Positions 57,501-64,000 of a DNA stretch of 64,000 nucleotides are shown piece after piece. Where the stretch lies: positions 8,052,391-8,116,390 of the forward strand of contig NC_051118.1 in the NCBI RefSeq assembly GCF_014839805.1, read 5' to 3'. The DNA is from Manduca sexta (Eukaryota; Arthropoda; Insecta; Lepidoptera; Sphingidae). The notes under the pieces are model-generated. The model made no database searches and had not been told where the DNA came from. It worked only from the letters and a program-made list of their open reading frames with translations. Positions within the stretch are counted from its first letter, which is position 1; each line of letters opens with the position of its first letter. Position numbers and translations under genes: made by a program.

Positions 57501-60500
57501 TTGCCTTCCTACTATTCGCGAACGCGAGTCAACCACAAACAAATCCGGCACTCGAAGGACCAGGAAATGTTGGGGACGGTATTAAAACTTCCACGGATTT
57601 GTTCACTGGTTTATTTCGAATCTGCTTATCTCGTACCAATTTTCTTATTCTGCCTCGAACTACAAACTACGCATACAATCGCCCGACTTATATACTAGTT
57701 TAGGAGGCACTATAACGCACGGGTGTGCCTCCTACGCACTTTTTCGGCCATTGGCCCGCCGTTTTTCCCTCGTTGGCGCGTCCGTCGCTCTGATTGGCCG
57801 TAGGGTTCTGGTGGGCGGGGCGTCGTTCCACGATGCGCCGGCGCCGGGTCCCTCGTCGAGCGCGTGCAGTGCGCGCCTCAGTCGCGCGGCGACCGCCGTC
57901 CCGTAACGTCGCTCCTTAGGCAGCGTCGTCGACGGGCCTCAGTGTCACGGCGGCCGCGAAGTCGTCGTGTCGCTAACAATATCTATATATTTTAACATGT
58001 ACGCCCTAGACTGCTGTTTTTATTTTCTCTTATTCTATGCAATGGACGTCTGTAGAACATTGTCTTGAGCGATAAGACCGCGAATTGTACCTCTTCTTTG
58101 CATTCATTGTTTAATCTTAGCGCAGTGTTTTTGATGTAGAATAAACTATGAATGAATAAATACAAACGCTAAGTGGTAGTACTACTCTGTAGATAATAGT
58201 TGTCTACAGAAATGCAGCCGACGGGAATAGTATAATTGTCTTTCTGAAAACCTCAAATACTTTGAATTACAAAGACTTGGTGCTTAATTATACGGATGTC
58301 CACTACAGCGTTTGTTAAAGTGGGTACTGCGGATCTCAACTATTCCGTGGATAATGGACCAGAGTTGCTCCAAATTATATATTTCAAATAGAATCACGCC
58401 TTTTTCAAAGGGTAGGTAGTTGAGCAACTAGTTGATCCACGTTTCGCCATGTGTGCTTCTGCCTATACAGTGATGGGGGTGGGGCTATGATCATATCGGA
58501 CACAATTACCAGGGTTCAGGCTCATGCGTCCTTTAGTGTACGGGGGCATCTTGGCGCCCTCAATTAGAGAGGTGCCACAATGCGGTATAGCGAAGGAACG
58601 GTTCCGAGCCGCTATCTCAATGCAACAAGCTACCCTGGGACCGTTTCGTATGTGCCGAAGAAGGCCACTGCGGGTTTTGGTTGGTTTGCTAGTGTAGGGT
58701 ATGTACAGGGGTAGGGACTCGGTCCAATGCTCGGATAATGCTATACTCCAAGTGTCAACATTGGGCCGTAAGACCGGTGAAACCAACATAACCGTTCCAC
58801 TCACCCCCAGATGCGATAACCATAACACGTATTTTCCCCGCGAAAAAAAGGGTTCACGCTCATACTATATATAAAAACACAGTATCACTTTGCTCAGGAC
58901 TTCAGGGCAGTGAGGCAATAATTTCTGACATTAAAAGTTAATTTAGTAAGAAGTAGACTCAACCAAACCGAACCCAAAAATACCATGTTATAAGTACTAA
59001 ATACTATTTTAGTTTTGAGTTAATTGTCAGACAAATAAATGTTAGAAACGCTAAATGTAAATTCTGAACGAAATACATAGGACCCACGACCTAGTAAATA
59101 TCTAGATCTACAGCAAAGAGGTTAACATCTAGCCAAAACTCTTAAGAACTTAATCCTGATGTAGATTTCCAGATTCCGAATACGTACTAATGGACTGCGG
59201 TGGATTGGCGGCCATTCCAATTGTGACGAAATTTCAGTGAACATCTCTTACTATATATTTTATGTGCAATTTACGGGAATTCACAGAAATGTCCCATAAG
59301 TGTATTGAAATTAATTGTTAAGGTTTAATTATCTTCTTTGTCTAAATAACATCGCATTAGTTCTATAATTTCGTGTTATATAATATTATGTATAAATAAA
59401 TAAATATGACTGCCTCGGTGGCTCTGAGGTCTTGGGTTCGAATCCCGGGTCGGGCAAAGTGATATTTGGGTTTTTCTGCTCAGTATCAGCCCGGAGTCTG
59501 GAATTTGTGCCCGATATGGCGATAGGCTCGCCCCCTATCACATCATGGGACGGAACATACTTGGCGAAAAGTGGGTGCCCTAGTTGCGCCTCTGCATACC
59601 CCTTCGGGGATAAATGCGTGATGCTATGTATGTATGTAAATAAATATAAAATAATATAATATGTTTCATCAAAAACAATTATAGAAACTGTAGGTTCTAA
59701 AATTAATTCGTTCGTTGTCACTAAAAACGTCGTATAATTTATAAAAACGAGCATAGAAACTGTACTATGTTCTAAAATAATAGTTATGAATGGAAGACGA
59801 TTGTTCGATTTGCACTCGTAGTCTTCGAAGTAATGGGTTAAGTGGAGTCTATTGGATCAAATTGGGCTGGGACGTGCAAATGAAGGTCGGAATGGTTTGA
59901 CCTCACTGTCTTGTATCGCTACGTTGTATTTATTTGAATTTGACATGTTTTTTTATTCGGACACAGCACAGTGACCACTGCACCTGATGGTAAGTGGAGT
60001 GGGGTCCTTAGAATGTTGACTGACGAGATGATTGCCTCTCGACAGTTGATACAATTACGCTGGCCTGTTGAAACTGGATATACAAAGGCTGATTCCGCAA
60101 CGCAACACATACGTTTAATTGATAAAATAATTTACTTGCACCTTATATTATATATTTTTGTTAAATATGAGTTTTTTGTGTCCAACTATAGCTGCAATTT
60201 ACTAGCGTGTACGCTAATAGTATATGTATAATTAAACATCTAACTAGGCTATCGTTCCAAACGTTTCTATTTCAAAAATCAGAAATTCCTAAATCTAATT
60301 TTTTTTTGCAGCCAGTCTTCCCTTCTTCACGCATGGAGTGGAGACCACGATCCTCACAGCATCAGCTCATACGGGCCACTTCATTCGCTCCGATGACGTT
60401 CCCTGGAGCACCACGATTCTAGTGCTGGTGGCCGGAATCTCTAGCCCAATCTGCTGCTACGTTATCAACAGATTTGGGAGACAATGCGGAGTGTTTATCG

Positions 60501-61328
60501 TCAGTTTTGTTCAAGGGGTAAGTTGAAATTACTCTTTTTAGGAAATAAATTCGTTGGTGTAGTATTATGATTTTAAGATCTCCTATAAGATTTGCTAAAG
60601 ATACTCTAAAGTTAATTCTTAACGCTTATTATCACAAACAAGATGTAAAGGCAGTTTAAAATCAAAATCAAATCCCAACTGTCAAATAATGACTGATATA
60701 TTATCACAATACGTAAGTATATTTAATATTTATCATTCTTCTCGACCGATTGGCTCGGTTGCGTAGTAGACACGGCTCTGAGATCCCGGTTTCGCATCCC
60801 AGGTCGGACAAAGTAATATTGGAGTTTTCTGCTTAGCATCAGCTCGGAGTTAGAAACTTGTGCCTGACATAGCGATAGGCTAGCCCCCTGGAATCACCTC
60901 TGGCTCTCTGGCCAGAGGTGGATAAAGACGTGATGTGTGTTTCAATCATTAAAAACATCAGACTCTACCATAGCTTCATAAGCTACCCTCGAATATTAAT
61001 TTATACAATTTCTCCCCAGACATCTTTAATTCCTCTATTCCTTCTCAACGAGACCAGCTCTCTAATCCTCCACGGCTTCGCTGGCTTATCATCAGGGGCG
61101 CTCTTCACCATCCTTCCGACCTACATACGGGAGACTTCATCACCGAAAATCAGAGGGATTTCCATGACCCTGATCATGGCAATGATAACAGCAGGGTATA
61201 TGATGAAATTGGTGATGAGTCCTGAAGAGAGGAGGTACCTGATTGCAGCATTGGTGATGTGTCAAGTGATGTGTATGCTGGTGATAGTGGAGTCGCCAAA
61301 TTATTTGGTGATGAAGGGGAAATTTGAA
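48501..61328 (+). CDS. MFS sugar-transporter-like protein, N-terminal part (3 exons, continues past the window)
   Basis: Exons are 48501-48576, 60312-60517 and 61020-61328. Exon 1 ends one base into a codon and exon 2 starts with the two missing bases. The exon 2/3 junction is phase 0. Donors are GTGAGT, GTAAGT and GTAAGT. The joined 197 residues cover transmembrane segments 1 to about 6. Family marks: RFGRQ (79-83) between TM2 and TM3, PTYIRE (127-132) and KIRG (137-140) in the TM4-TM5 loop, and ESPNYLVMKGK (185-195) after TM6. These match insect Tret1/SLC2-like transporters, though the usual Asp before RxGR is Asn. Expected role is proton- or gradient-driven sugar movement across the plasma membrane; the substrate is unknown. 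The usual length is about 450-500 residues, so over half lies beyond 64000. Exon 1 is supported by phase, donor and character only, exons 2-3 strongly. Confidence 0.7.
48543..48735 (+). repeat. Tandem duplication of the exon 1 end and its splice donor
   Basis: The exon 1 end (WRELLVAF codons, 48549-48576) plus donor GTGAGT and about 60 bp of intron recurs 94 bp downstream. There 'TGGAGGGAATTG' at 48643 and 'TTTCGCTGGTGAGTTAA' near 48664 encode WRELIVAFA before another intact GTGAGT. A partial third start ('CTAATTGTAGG') follows near 48722. The second unit has no ATG. Confidence 0.75.
48736..50475. other. Transporter intron 1, AT-rich, nothing recognised
   Basis: No exon-like segment or named repeat. 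Open frames at 48928-49113 (minus) and 50065-50256 (plus) are A/T-driven. Confidence 0.4.
50476..50866 (+). mobile_element. Family F MITE-like element in transporter intron 1
   Basis: The ends CAATAGGGTAG and the inverse of AACCCTATTG suggest terminal inverted repeats. The interior has 'GTGTTATGGCCGGTGGCACT', TGACGTCA at 50686-50693 and 'GGATGAAAAACATTTTTGAT'. This is the most complete of three copies and has no coding capacity. Confidence 0.7.
51062..51323 (-). mobile_element. SINE family B, 3'-truncated copy 9
   Basis: Minus-strand head degenerate ('GATACCCTTGTTGGGTGTGG'), B-box-like 'GGTTCGAATCCCAAGG', then 'CACGACTCTGACTTTTCTAAA' and 'GAAAACATCGTGAGGCAACC'. It ends 40 bp before the BEL/Pao element. 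Confidence 0.75.
51361..51858 (-). repeat. 3' LTR of the BEL/Pao element (498 bp)
   Basis: TG..CA ends. It carries an extra 88-bp unit between two copies of CCGCCGTCCCG (51685-51695 and 51773-51783) that is absent from the other LTR. An AATAAA (minus) lies at 51403-51408. Confidence 0.93.
51853..52238 (-). pseudogene. BEL/Pao pol C-terminal region (post-integrase domain)
   Basis: Contains 'ADNFWRRWIAEYLPTL', 'RVNDVVAIAD' and 'PVTKIVVLHP', the domain that follows the integrase core in BEL/Pao polyproteins (DUF5641-like). The reading frame differs from the integrase core because of a frameshift in or beside the A-run at about 52237-52241. The stop (51853-51855) is formed by the first bases of the 3' LTR, so the polyprotein runs through the polypurine tract. 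Confidence 0.8.
51859..51868 (-). other. Polypurine tract of the BEL/Pao element
   Basis: Minus strand GGGGGGAGGA immediately before the 3' LTR, the normal plus-strand primer position. Confidence 0.8.
52239..52964 (-). pseudogene. BEL/Pao integrase core region
   Basis: Zinc-binding cysteines appear in 'ERDCALCKV'. The catalytic D,D,E are visible in 'CGVDYFGPM', 'MYSDNATNF' and 'NQGGAWERLVRSVK'. It inserts the cDNA into host DNA. It is separated from the upstream pol part by an in-frame TAA (52965-52967) and from the C-terminal domain by a frameshift near 52239. Not translatable as one protein. Confidence 0.85.
52965..53336 (-). pseudogene. BEL/Pao pol segment between RNase H and integrase
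   Basis: Connector region with 'FSKYETLVRATARVLAF' and 'GRHPVTKLIVL', typical of the stretch leading into the BEL/Pao integrase zinc domain. It begins after a frameshift near 53331-53343 and ends at the TAA at 52965-52967. The frame continues past that stop into the integrase. Confidence 0.75.
53337..54262 (-). pseudogene. BEL/Pao thumb/connection and RNase H region
   Basis: RNase H acidic positions are recognisable in 'HVMCDASEQAY', 'PRLELQAAVIG', 'IYWTDSTTVIHW' and 'HNVADEATR'. 'SIYDPLGLLSVYTIRAK' is a conserved BEL/Pao block just before it. It degrades the RNA strand during reverse transcription. It is open in its own frame but shifted relative to both neighbours. Confidence 0.85.
54263..55235 (-). 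pseudogene. BEL/Pao reverse transcriptase region
   Basis: Palm motifs 'AVTADIQEMFLRI' (first Asp) and 'YHYMDDLVAS' (YMDD at 54394-54405) are intact. 'KQRLVFDAAATSHGVSLND' is typical for the family. The frame enters by an apparent 1-nt shift near 55232-55240 from gag-protease and leaves by another within a G-run (54261-54264). Confidence 0.88.
55203..57098 (-). CDS. BEL/Pao Gag with protease domain
   Basis: The first ATG of this frame is at 57098; the stop is at 55203 just after the shift into RT. The charged N-terminal coiled coil (RLAELEAAEKMAAIKRKELE) is followed by a gag core (DLPTFSGAVNEWLPFKAAM, DUF1759-like). Two CCHC knuckles follow (CPACSEAHVLTQC and CFKCANSTHRRITC), then an aspartic protease with 'ALLDEGATVTLMDE' (DEG at 55620-55628 where D-S/T-G is usual in retroviral proteases). 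The frame stays open upstream to about 57341 in a charged, gag-like sequence but without ATG. The true start is therefore uncertain, or an upstream start has been lost. Confidence 0.82.
   Translation of the reverse strand: MCTPSTSTARIMSETVTKVTAKDQPRVRSPAQSVRSTASVTTRLRLAELEAAEKMAAIKRKELELEAELVKKKLALDVSAIQDDAESVQGEQPEVDVNEWLRKNPLSSRGETGESREEPRTLRFDLPRARSSTPPRAPSDMEKLAVALERMARPRVRQVDLPTFSGAVNEWLPFKAAMQDTTKLYNVSAAENIQRLRSALKGEARDVVAALLHTATDPSTIMNTLEQCFGRPEVIIDRALDELRKTSKPGSTATELNNFAIKIQNVICVLRSMDRREYLYNPLLTREVLEKLSPHIRSRWCDYAYENEGTADPEIVVLSRFLMREADRALKYTYAPSAGTSSAAKRELRPAIAIKRKASNVYTLEQEEKQECPACSEAHVLTQCPKYKALSVEQRWNLIKEKKLCFKCANSTHRRITCKAKLCGVEQCRRPHHSSLHQAEKKPENTEVRDKEQVLSVTPKTNVGARTVLLKMCPVVVAGPRGEVRTHALLDEGATVTLMDEDLAEKIGADGPTQALHLSGVNMAQKEKASKLVTVRIRGVTEDEPHSIRARTIKHLKLHQQTIPAVLMKLKHLRDLPEELCYERARPGILLGADHWEHIVSRELRVGGRNEPAASRTLLGWWCTVRYHVAS
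57544..57562 (-). other. tRNA primer-binding site of the BEL/Pao element
   Basis: Minus strand TGGTCCTTCGAG (57551-57562) is complementary to the tRNA-Tyr 3' end, including CCA. The match resumes with CCGGA after two extra bases. It starts 5 nt inside the 5' LTR boundary. The tRNA identity is from memory of the conserved CCTTCGA acceptor stem. Confidence 0.65.
57568..57978 (-). repeat. 5' LTR of the BEL/Pao element (411 bp)
   Basis: Same as 51361-51858 without the 88-bp unit. On the minus strand a TATATAAG lies at 57687-57694 and AATAAA at 57610-57615, in the order expected for U3-R-U5. A perfect 9-bp stem AGGAGGCAC/GTGCCTCCT lies upstream of the TATA box. Confidence 0.93.
57984..58165 (+). 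repeat. Repeat tail like that in the protease 3' UTR
   Basis: 'GTACGCCCTAGACTGC', 'GAGCGATAAGACCGCGAATTG' and the end 'TGAATAAATAC' match 6140-6330. It directly abuts the BEL/Pao duplication. Confidence 0.6.
58440..58910 (-). mobile_element. SINE family A relic split by a 324-bp insertion
   Basis: 58440-58525 ('GATCATATCGGACACAAT') and 58864-58910 ('AAACACAGTATCACTTTGCTC') are the two halves of a decayed minus-strand family A SINE. Confidence 0.55.
58526..58849 (+). mobile_element. Unclassified retroposon-like insertion with 14-bp duplication
   Basis: GGGTTCAGGCTCAT (58512-58525) and GGGTTCACGCTCAT (58850-58863) flank it. It is GC-richer than its surroundings and ends CCCCGCGAAAAAAA, an A-rich tail. 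I find no other copy here. The 121-codon minus-strand frame spanning it has no family motif. Confidence 0.6.
58911..59406. other. Transporter intron 1, nothing recognised
   Basis: AT-rich, no exon or repeat recognised. Confidence 0.4.
59407..59638 (+). mobile_element. SINE family A lacking its A-box region
   Basis: 'TGACTGCCTCGGTGGC' is joined directly to 'TCTGAGGTCTTGGGTTCG'; about 30 bp with the A-box are missing. The rest is intact to 'GATAAATGCGTGATGC'. AAATAAATAT-like flanks may be its duplication. Confidence 0.85.
59953..60115 (+). repeat. Family D dispersed repeat, partial
   Basis: 'CTGCACCTGATGGTAAGTGG', 'ATGTTGACTGACGAGATG', 'CAATTACGCTGGCCTGTTG' and 'GCTGATTCCGCAACGCAACAC'; ends about 200 bp before exon 2 of the transporter. 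Confidence 0.75.
60312..60517 (+). CDS. Exon 2 of the MFS transporter
   Basis: Acceptor TTTTTTTGCAG before 60312 and donor GTAAGT at 60518. Encodes residues 26-94 with TM1-TM2 and the RFGRQ signature. Open, with no frame breaks. Confidence 0.85.
60747..60935 (+). mobile_element. SINE family A in transporter intron 2
   Basis: Diverged: 'TTGGCTCGGTTGCGTAGTAG', B-box-like 'GGTTTCGCATCCC', 'AGCGATAGGCTAGCCCCCT' and 'AAGACGTGATGTGTG'. It ends 85 bp before exon 3. Confidence 0.75.
61020..61328 (+). CDS. Exon 3 of the MFS transporter
   Basis: Acceptor TTTCTCCCCAG before 61020 and donor GTAAGT at 61329. 103 codons in phase 0 carry the PTYIRE..KIRG loop and the ESPNYLVMKGK end of the N-terminal half. 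Confidence 0.88.
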
Positions 61329-61984
61329 GTAAGTGTTTCATTTAGATAATTGATAATAATAGTTTTATCCCATGTTTGGGCACTGGCCTCTGTGAGTAAT
61401 TAAATATGTTAGGTGCTTTTCCACCACCTTGGTGGCCGACTTTAAGTAAAGTAAAATATATGTAGGCTTTATATTTATAAATATTTTTACAGGATAAAAA
61501 GTAGCTTATTGTCTCAGGAGTAATGTAGCTTCCTTTTGAAAAAATAAATCCAAAATCGGTTGAGTAGTTCCTGAAATGAACGAATCCAAATAAACTCTTC
61601 AGCTCTGTAATATAGTATTCGACCATTATCGTTTATTCAAACATTGAAACAGACGCTTAAAATGTTGCCAGATAAAAAAAAGTTGCCAGTTAAAGAAGTT
61701 GCCTGTCTTAATTAATGTGCGAGTTAAGTTTTCATTTACAAGGACTAATCGGTTTATCCTATGAATGAGTTTTCAAAGTTTCCTTAACAAGATGTCGGTC
61801 TGTTTCCTTTAGCTATTTGCTTCGGTTTTCACGCTTCGGGTAACATCTTTCGGTGTTACATTAATTATAAACATCTGGGTGTTAAATTGGCGCAAAGAAG
61901 TTATTTTAAGGAATTATAAGGTTTTATAATTCAATTTTCTTGATAATACTTAATTTTATTTGGCTTCATATTTCATAAAATAAA
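61329..61984 (+). other. Transporter intron 3, first part
   Basis: 61490-61625 resembles the Helitron-like 'AGGAGTAATGTAGCTTCCT' repeat also near 15995. No further transporter exon is seen up to 64000. Confidence 0.45.
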
Positions 61985-62200
61985 AACATCACGCCTTGAT
62001 CTCCGAAGGGATAGACGGCGGTGTAACCAGTTACCCATTTTTCGTCATGCTTGCTTTACGCTCTGATGTGAGAAGAAGCGAGCTAATTGCCATATCATAC
62101 CGACTTCGAATTGACACTGAATAAAAAAACCTAATATCACTTTGTCCAAGCCTGGATTCAAACCCGGGACCTCAGAGCGATGGTCGTACTGCAATACTAC
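61985..62200 (-). mobile_element. SINE family A, old copy
   Basis: Minus-strand 'CATCACGCCTTGATCTCCG', 'GCTAATTGCCATATCATACCG', B-box region 'GGATTCAAACCCGGGACC' and 'CAGAGCGATGGTCGTACTGC'. Head end missing. Confidence 0.75.
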
Positions 62201-62232
62201 TATGTATAATAATAGATAAGCAAATAATATAG

Positions 62233-62605
62233 TTGATTGGGTAGTTGTATGCATTTTTTTATATAATTTATCAATTATGTATGTCGTTCAAAATCAAACG
62301 GCAATAGAAATTTCAAAATCTACGCAATCATATGTGAATTAGAAAGCTTTGAAATTTGGTTTAATGGGTAGCTGTCAAATTACAGTAATGCAAACTGTGA
62401 CGTCACCGAGTGTCACCGGCCATAACGTTGCGTGCGTGGGAAAGAGACAGCGCGATAAACCCGCCATGCCCTCATTTGTGCTCACAACAATATTTCATAT
62501 ACAAATAACTAGATATTTAAATCAATTTAGATGCTTATTTGACAGTTTGTTTTTTCATATTATATTCTGTTATATATAAAATAACGTCCAAAATCAAACA
62601 TAGGA
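62233..62605 (-). mobile_element. Family F MITE-like element, inverted copy
   Basis: The inverse of 50476-50866: 'TGGGTAGTTGTATGC' at one end and 'CAAACATAGGAAACTTG' at the other. TGACGTCA at 62398-62405 and inverted 'AGTGTCACCGGCCATAAC'. Confidence 0.7.
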
Positions 62606-63184
62606 AACTTGTACTTTAAACGAGGTTTAAAAAGAGTGCTCACCACCGGTAGGCAACGGCTTAGCTGTGCCTTCAGTACTTCAAAGTCCAAGGCGAATGC
62701 TGCTTACCATCAGACGGACCGCTTGCTCGTTTGTCTACTAAGGCAATTAAATGCCCTATTATCTCAAAATAGAGTTTAAGTCTAATCTAGCTAATGTTTC
62801 TAGCGCACATCTGTATCGCAAACGGGATGTCTCATAAATACGTTTAAACGACATCCGTCGATTCACTCAATTGGTTGTGTAATTTGACTATAAGTAGTTG
62901 AGATGGTTAATCCCTTATAGGTCTATTGTGGACTATGTAAGGTCCAACATAATATTATTGACTGACTTCCTTTATGTAAACTTGAATATTACCAGAATTT
63001 GAAATAATTAGACTTCTTCCCTCTTACTCGCTAAATTTAAAATGTTATTTCTATTTATGCTGTCAATAACGGTGCTGGTTGCACATTTATATATTCGTGT
63101 TTATTTTATTTTTTGATTTTATAATGTGTAACCGTTTGTTATCTAAAATATAAAAAAAAAAAACTGCAAAGTGACACCACTGAT
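62606..63184. other. Transporter intron 3, nothing recognised
   Basis: No exon. A 'CTTACCATCAGACGGACCGC' near 62703 is a fragment resembling family C. Confidence 0.4.
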
Positions 63185-63545
63185 TGGCATTATCATGGTT
63201 TTTGTTTTATAATTTTCTTCCAATGTTTCGAAGACTTTGCAGCCATGGTCACGGGATGGACTGAGGTGTTGGTCATACGAAATAAGTTACAATATCTACC
63301 TACAATTCATCATCATAATCATCAGCCGCATAAAGTCCACTGCTGAACATAGGCCTCCCTCAAAGATTTCCAGACGGACCTGTCGAAAGCGGCCCGTGTC
63401 TAACATCCTGCGACTTTTATCAACAATTTTACAATAAAGAAAAAAAATTTAGCTGTTGACGATCTCAGTCCGGCTGATAAGATCCGCAAAATAGTTTGAT
63501 TTCAATGTCTAACATTCGCGTAAACATAAGAAATCAAAATGGAGT
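63185..63545. repeat. Family E MITE-like element split by a LINE tail
   Basis: 63225-63308 ('CATGGTCACGGGATGGACTG', 'CAATATCTACCTACAATT') and 63425-63545 ('TTAGCTGTTGACGATC', 'TAACATTCGCGTAAACATAAG') follow the order of 12420-12640, with the RTE tail at 63309-63414 between. Confidence 0.7.
63309..63414 (-). mobile_element. RTE-type LINE 3' tail inside family E
   Basis: Minus-strand codons 63414-63322 read 'TRAAFDRSVWKSLREAYVQQ' then 'WTLCG' and stop, with one upstream in-frame stop. The (GAT)n-type tail is at 63309-63322. Confidence 0.75.
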
Positions 63546-63969
63546 TTAATGTCCATGGTGTCGAAGAGGGTTGGTCACCCTCGCCAATCGACTTATTAGA
63601 AACCGGATGTTGCCAGCACCGGCTTATGCCGTAAACGACACTTATGTGAACCACTTTGGTCACTTCAAATAAGGTTACTCAATTGCTTGTTTTATTTTGT
63701 GTAAGCGACATGACTGTCCATAATAAATGAACTGCTCTAAACAACAATAAAAAAAAACAGTTATATTTTTTTCTTCTCTGTATCATATACTCTAGTTTAT
63801 ACCTTAAACTGATTTTGAAAATAGCAACACCAGAGTTTCTTGCCCGTCCTTTCTGGTGAGAACTGCTCTCCAAATTGGTAGAGTTAATATTGACGGAATC
63901 TAAATAATGTATAACATTAAAATAAAACATTTAATTTTACTTAATAGTAACAACTTTGAATTATCTCAT
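63546..63969. other. AT-rich end of window, nothing recognised
   Basis: No exon or repeat apart from an 'AGCACCGGCTTATGCC' piece near 63615, related to the segment at 35540. Confidence 0.35.
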
Positions 63970-64000
63970 AATTATACTACGCTCGCCACCTTTAAGACAT
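63970..64000 (-). repeat. Start of another family C copy
   Basis: 'ACGCTCGCCACCTTTAAGACAT' matches the minus-strand 'CGCTCGCCATC..AGACATGAG' of the other copies and runs off the window. Confidence 0.5.

Larger units (their letters stand above)
51356..57983 (-). mobile_element. BEL/Pao LTR retrotransposon, full-length, antisense in transporter intron 1
   Basis: The element is 51361-57978 with 5-bp ATATC duplications at 51356-51360 and 57979-57983, as expected for BEL/Pao. Its 5' LTR is on the right. Order on the minus strand is LTR, primer site, gag with zinc knuckles, protease, reverse transcriptase, RNase H, integrase, C-terminal domain, polypurine tract, LTR. It is GC-rich against an AT-rich host. 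The LTRs differ by one substitution, one 1-nt indel and one 88-bp indel, so insertion is young. There is no envelope gene. The reading frame is broken several times, so this copy is probably not autonomous. Confidence 0.93.

Noticed and set aside
51361..57978. Endogenous retrovirus with envelope
   Set aside because: Pol runs directly into the 3' LTR and there is no room or frame for an envelope gene.
58463..58828. 121-codon minus-strand ORF
   Set aside because: Lies across a retroposon-like insertion and its SINE host; no family motif.

Overview
The window is AT-rich arthropod nuclear DNA, almost certainly from a moth or butterfly. The evidence is spliced host exons with GT..AG introns, two tRNA-like SINE families and RTE-type LINE tails of lepidopteran type, non-autonomous Helitrons ending in CTAG, and a GC-rich BEL/Pao retrotransposon. 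No bacterial, organellar or CRISPR features are seen. Family names are from recognition of sequence; no database was searched.

Two host genes are supported. (1) At 3545-6092 (+), four exons with matching phases encode a 300-residue secreted chymotrypsin-fold protein. Its catalytic His and Ser positions are replaced (Asp and Thr), so it is a non-catalytic serine protease homologue. (2) From 48501 (+) to beyond the window, three exons (48501-48576, 60312-60517, 61020-61328) join in phase into the first 197 residues of an MFS sugar-transporter-like protein. Its 11.7-kb first intron holds a complete-length BEL/Pao element in antisense.

The BEL/Pao element (51361-57978, coding on -) has 5-bp ATATC target duplications, TG..CA LTRs, a tRNA-Tyr-like primer site, a polypurine tract, and gag-protease, RT, RNase H and integrase regions. 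Its LTRs are almost identical, yet pol carries four apparent frameshifts and one stop.

The rest is a dense mosaic of repeats. SINE family A (TGCCTCGGTGGCG..GGTTCGAATCC) and SINE family B (GCGATAGCCTAGTTGG..GGTTCAAATCC) are tRNA-like. Family C (..CATCAGGCGAACGGCAAGC..) and family D (..CACCTGATGGTAAGTGGAG..) are dispersed repeats of unassigned class. Family E is a MITE-like repeat marked by TAACATTCGCGTAAACATAAG. Family F is a MITE carrying TGACGTCA. There are also several Helitron-like families, foldback MITEs, LINE 3' ends and a three-unit tandem array at 9598-10615. Many insertions keep target-site duplications, so the order of insertion can be read, including a LINE inside a SINE inside another SINE at 18523-19265. 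Between these, long AT-rich stretches contain nothing I recognise.
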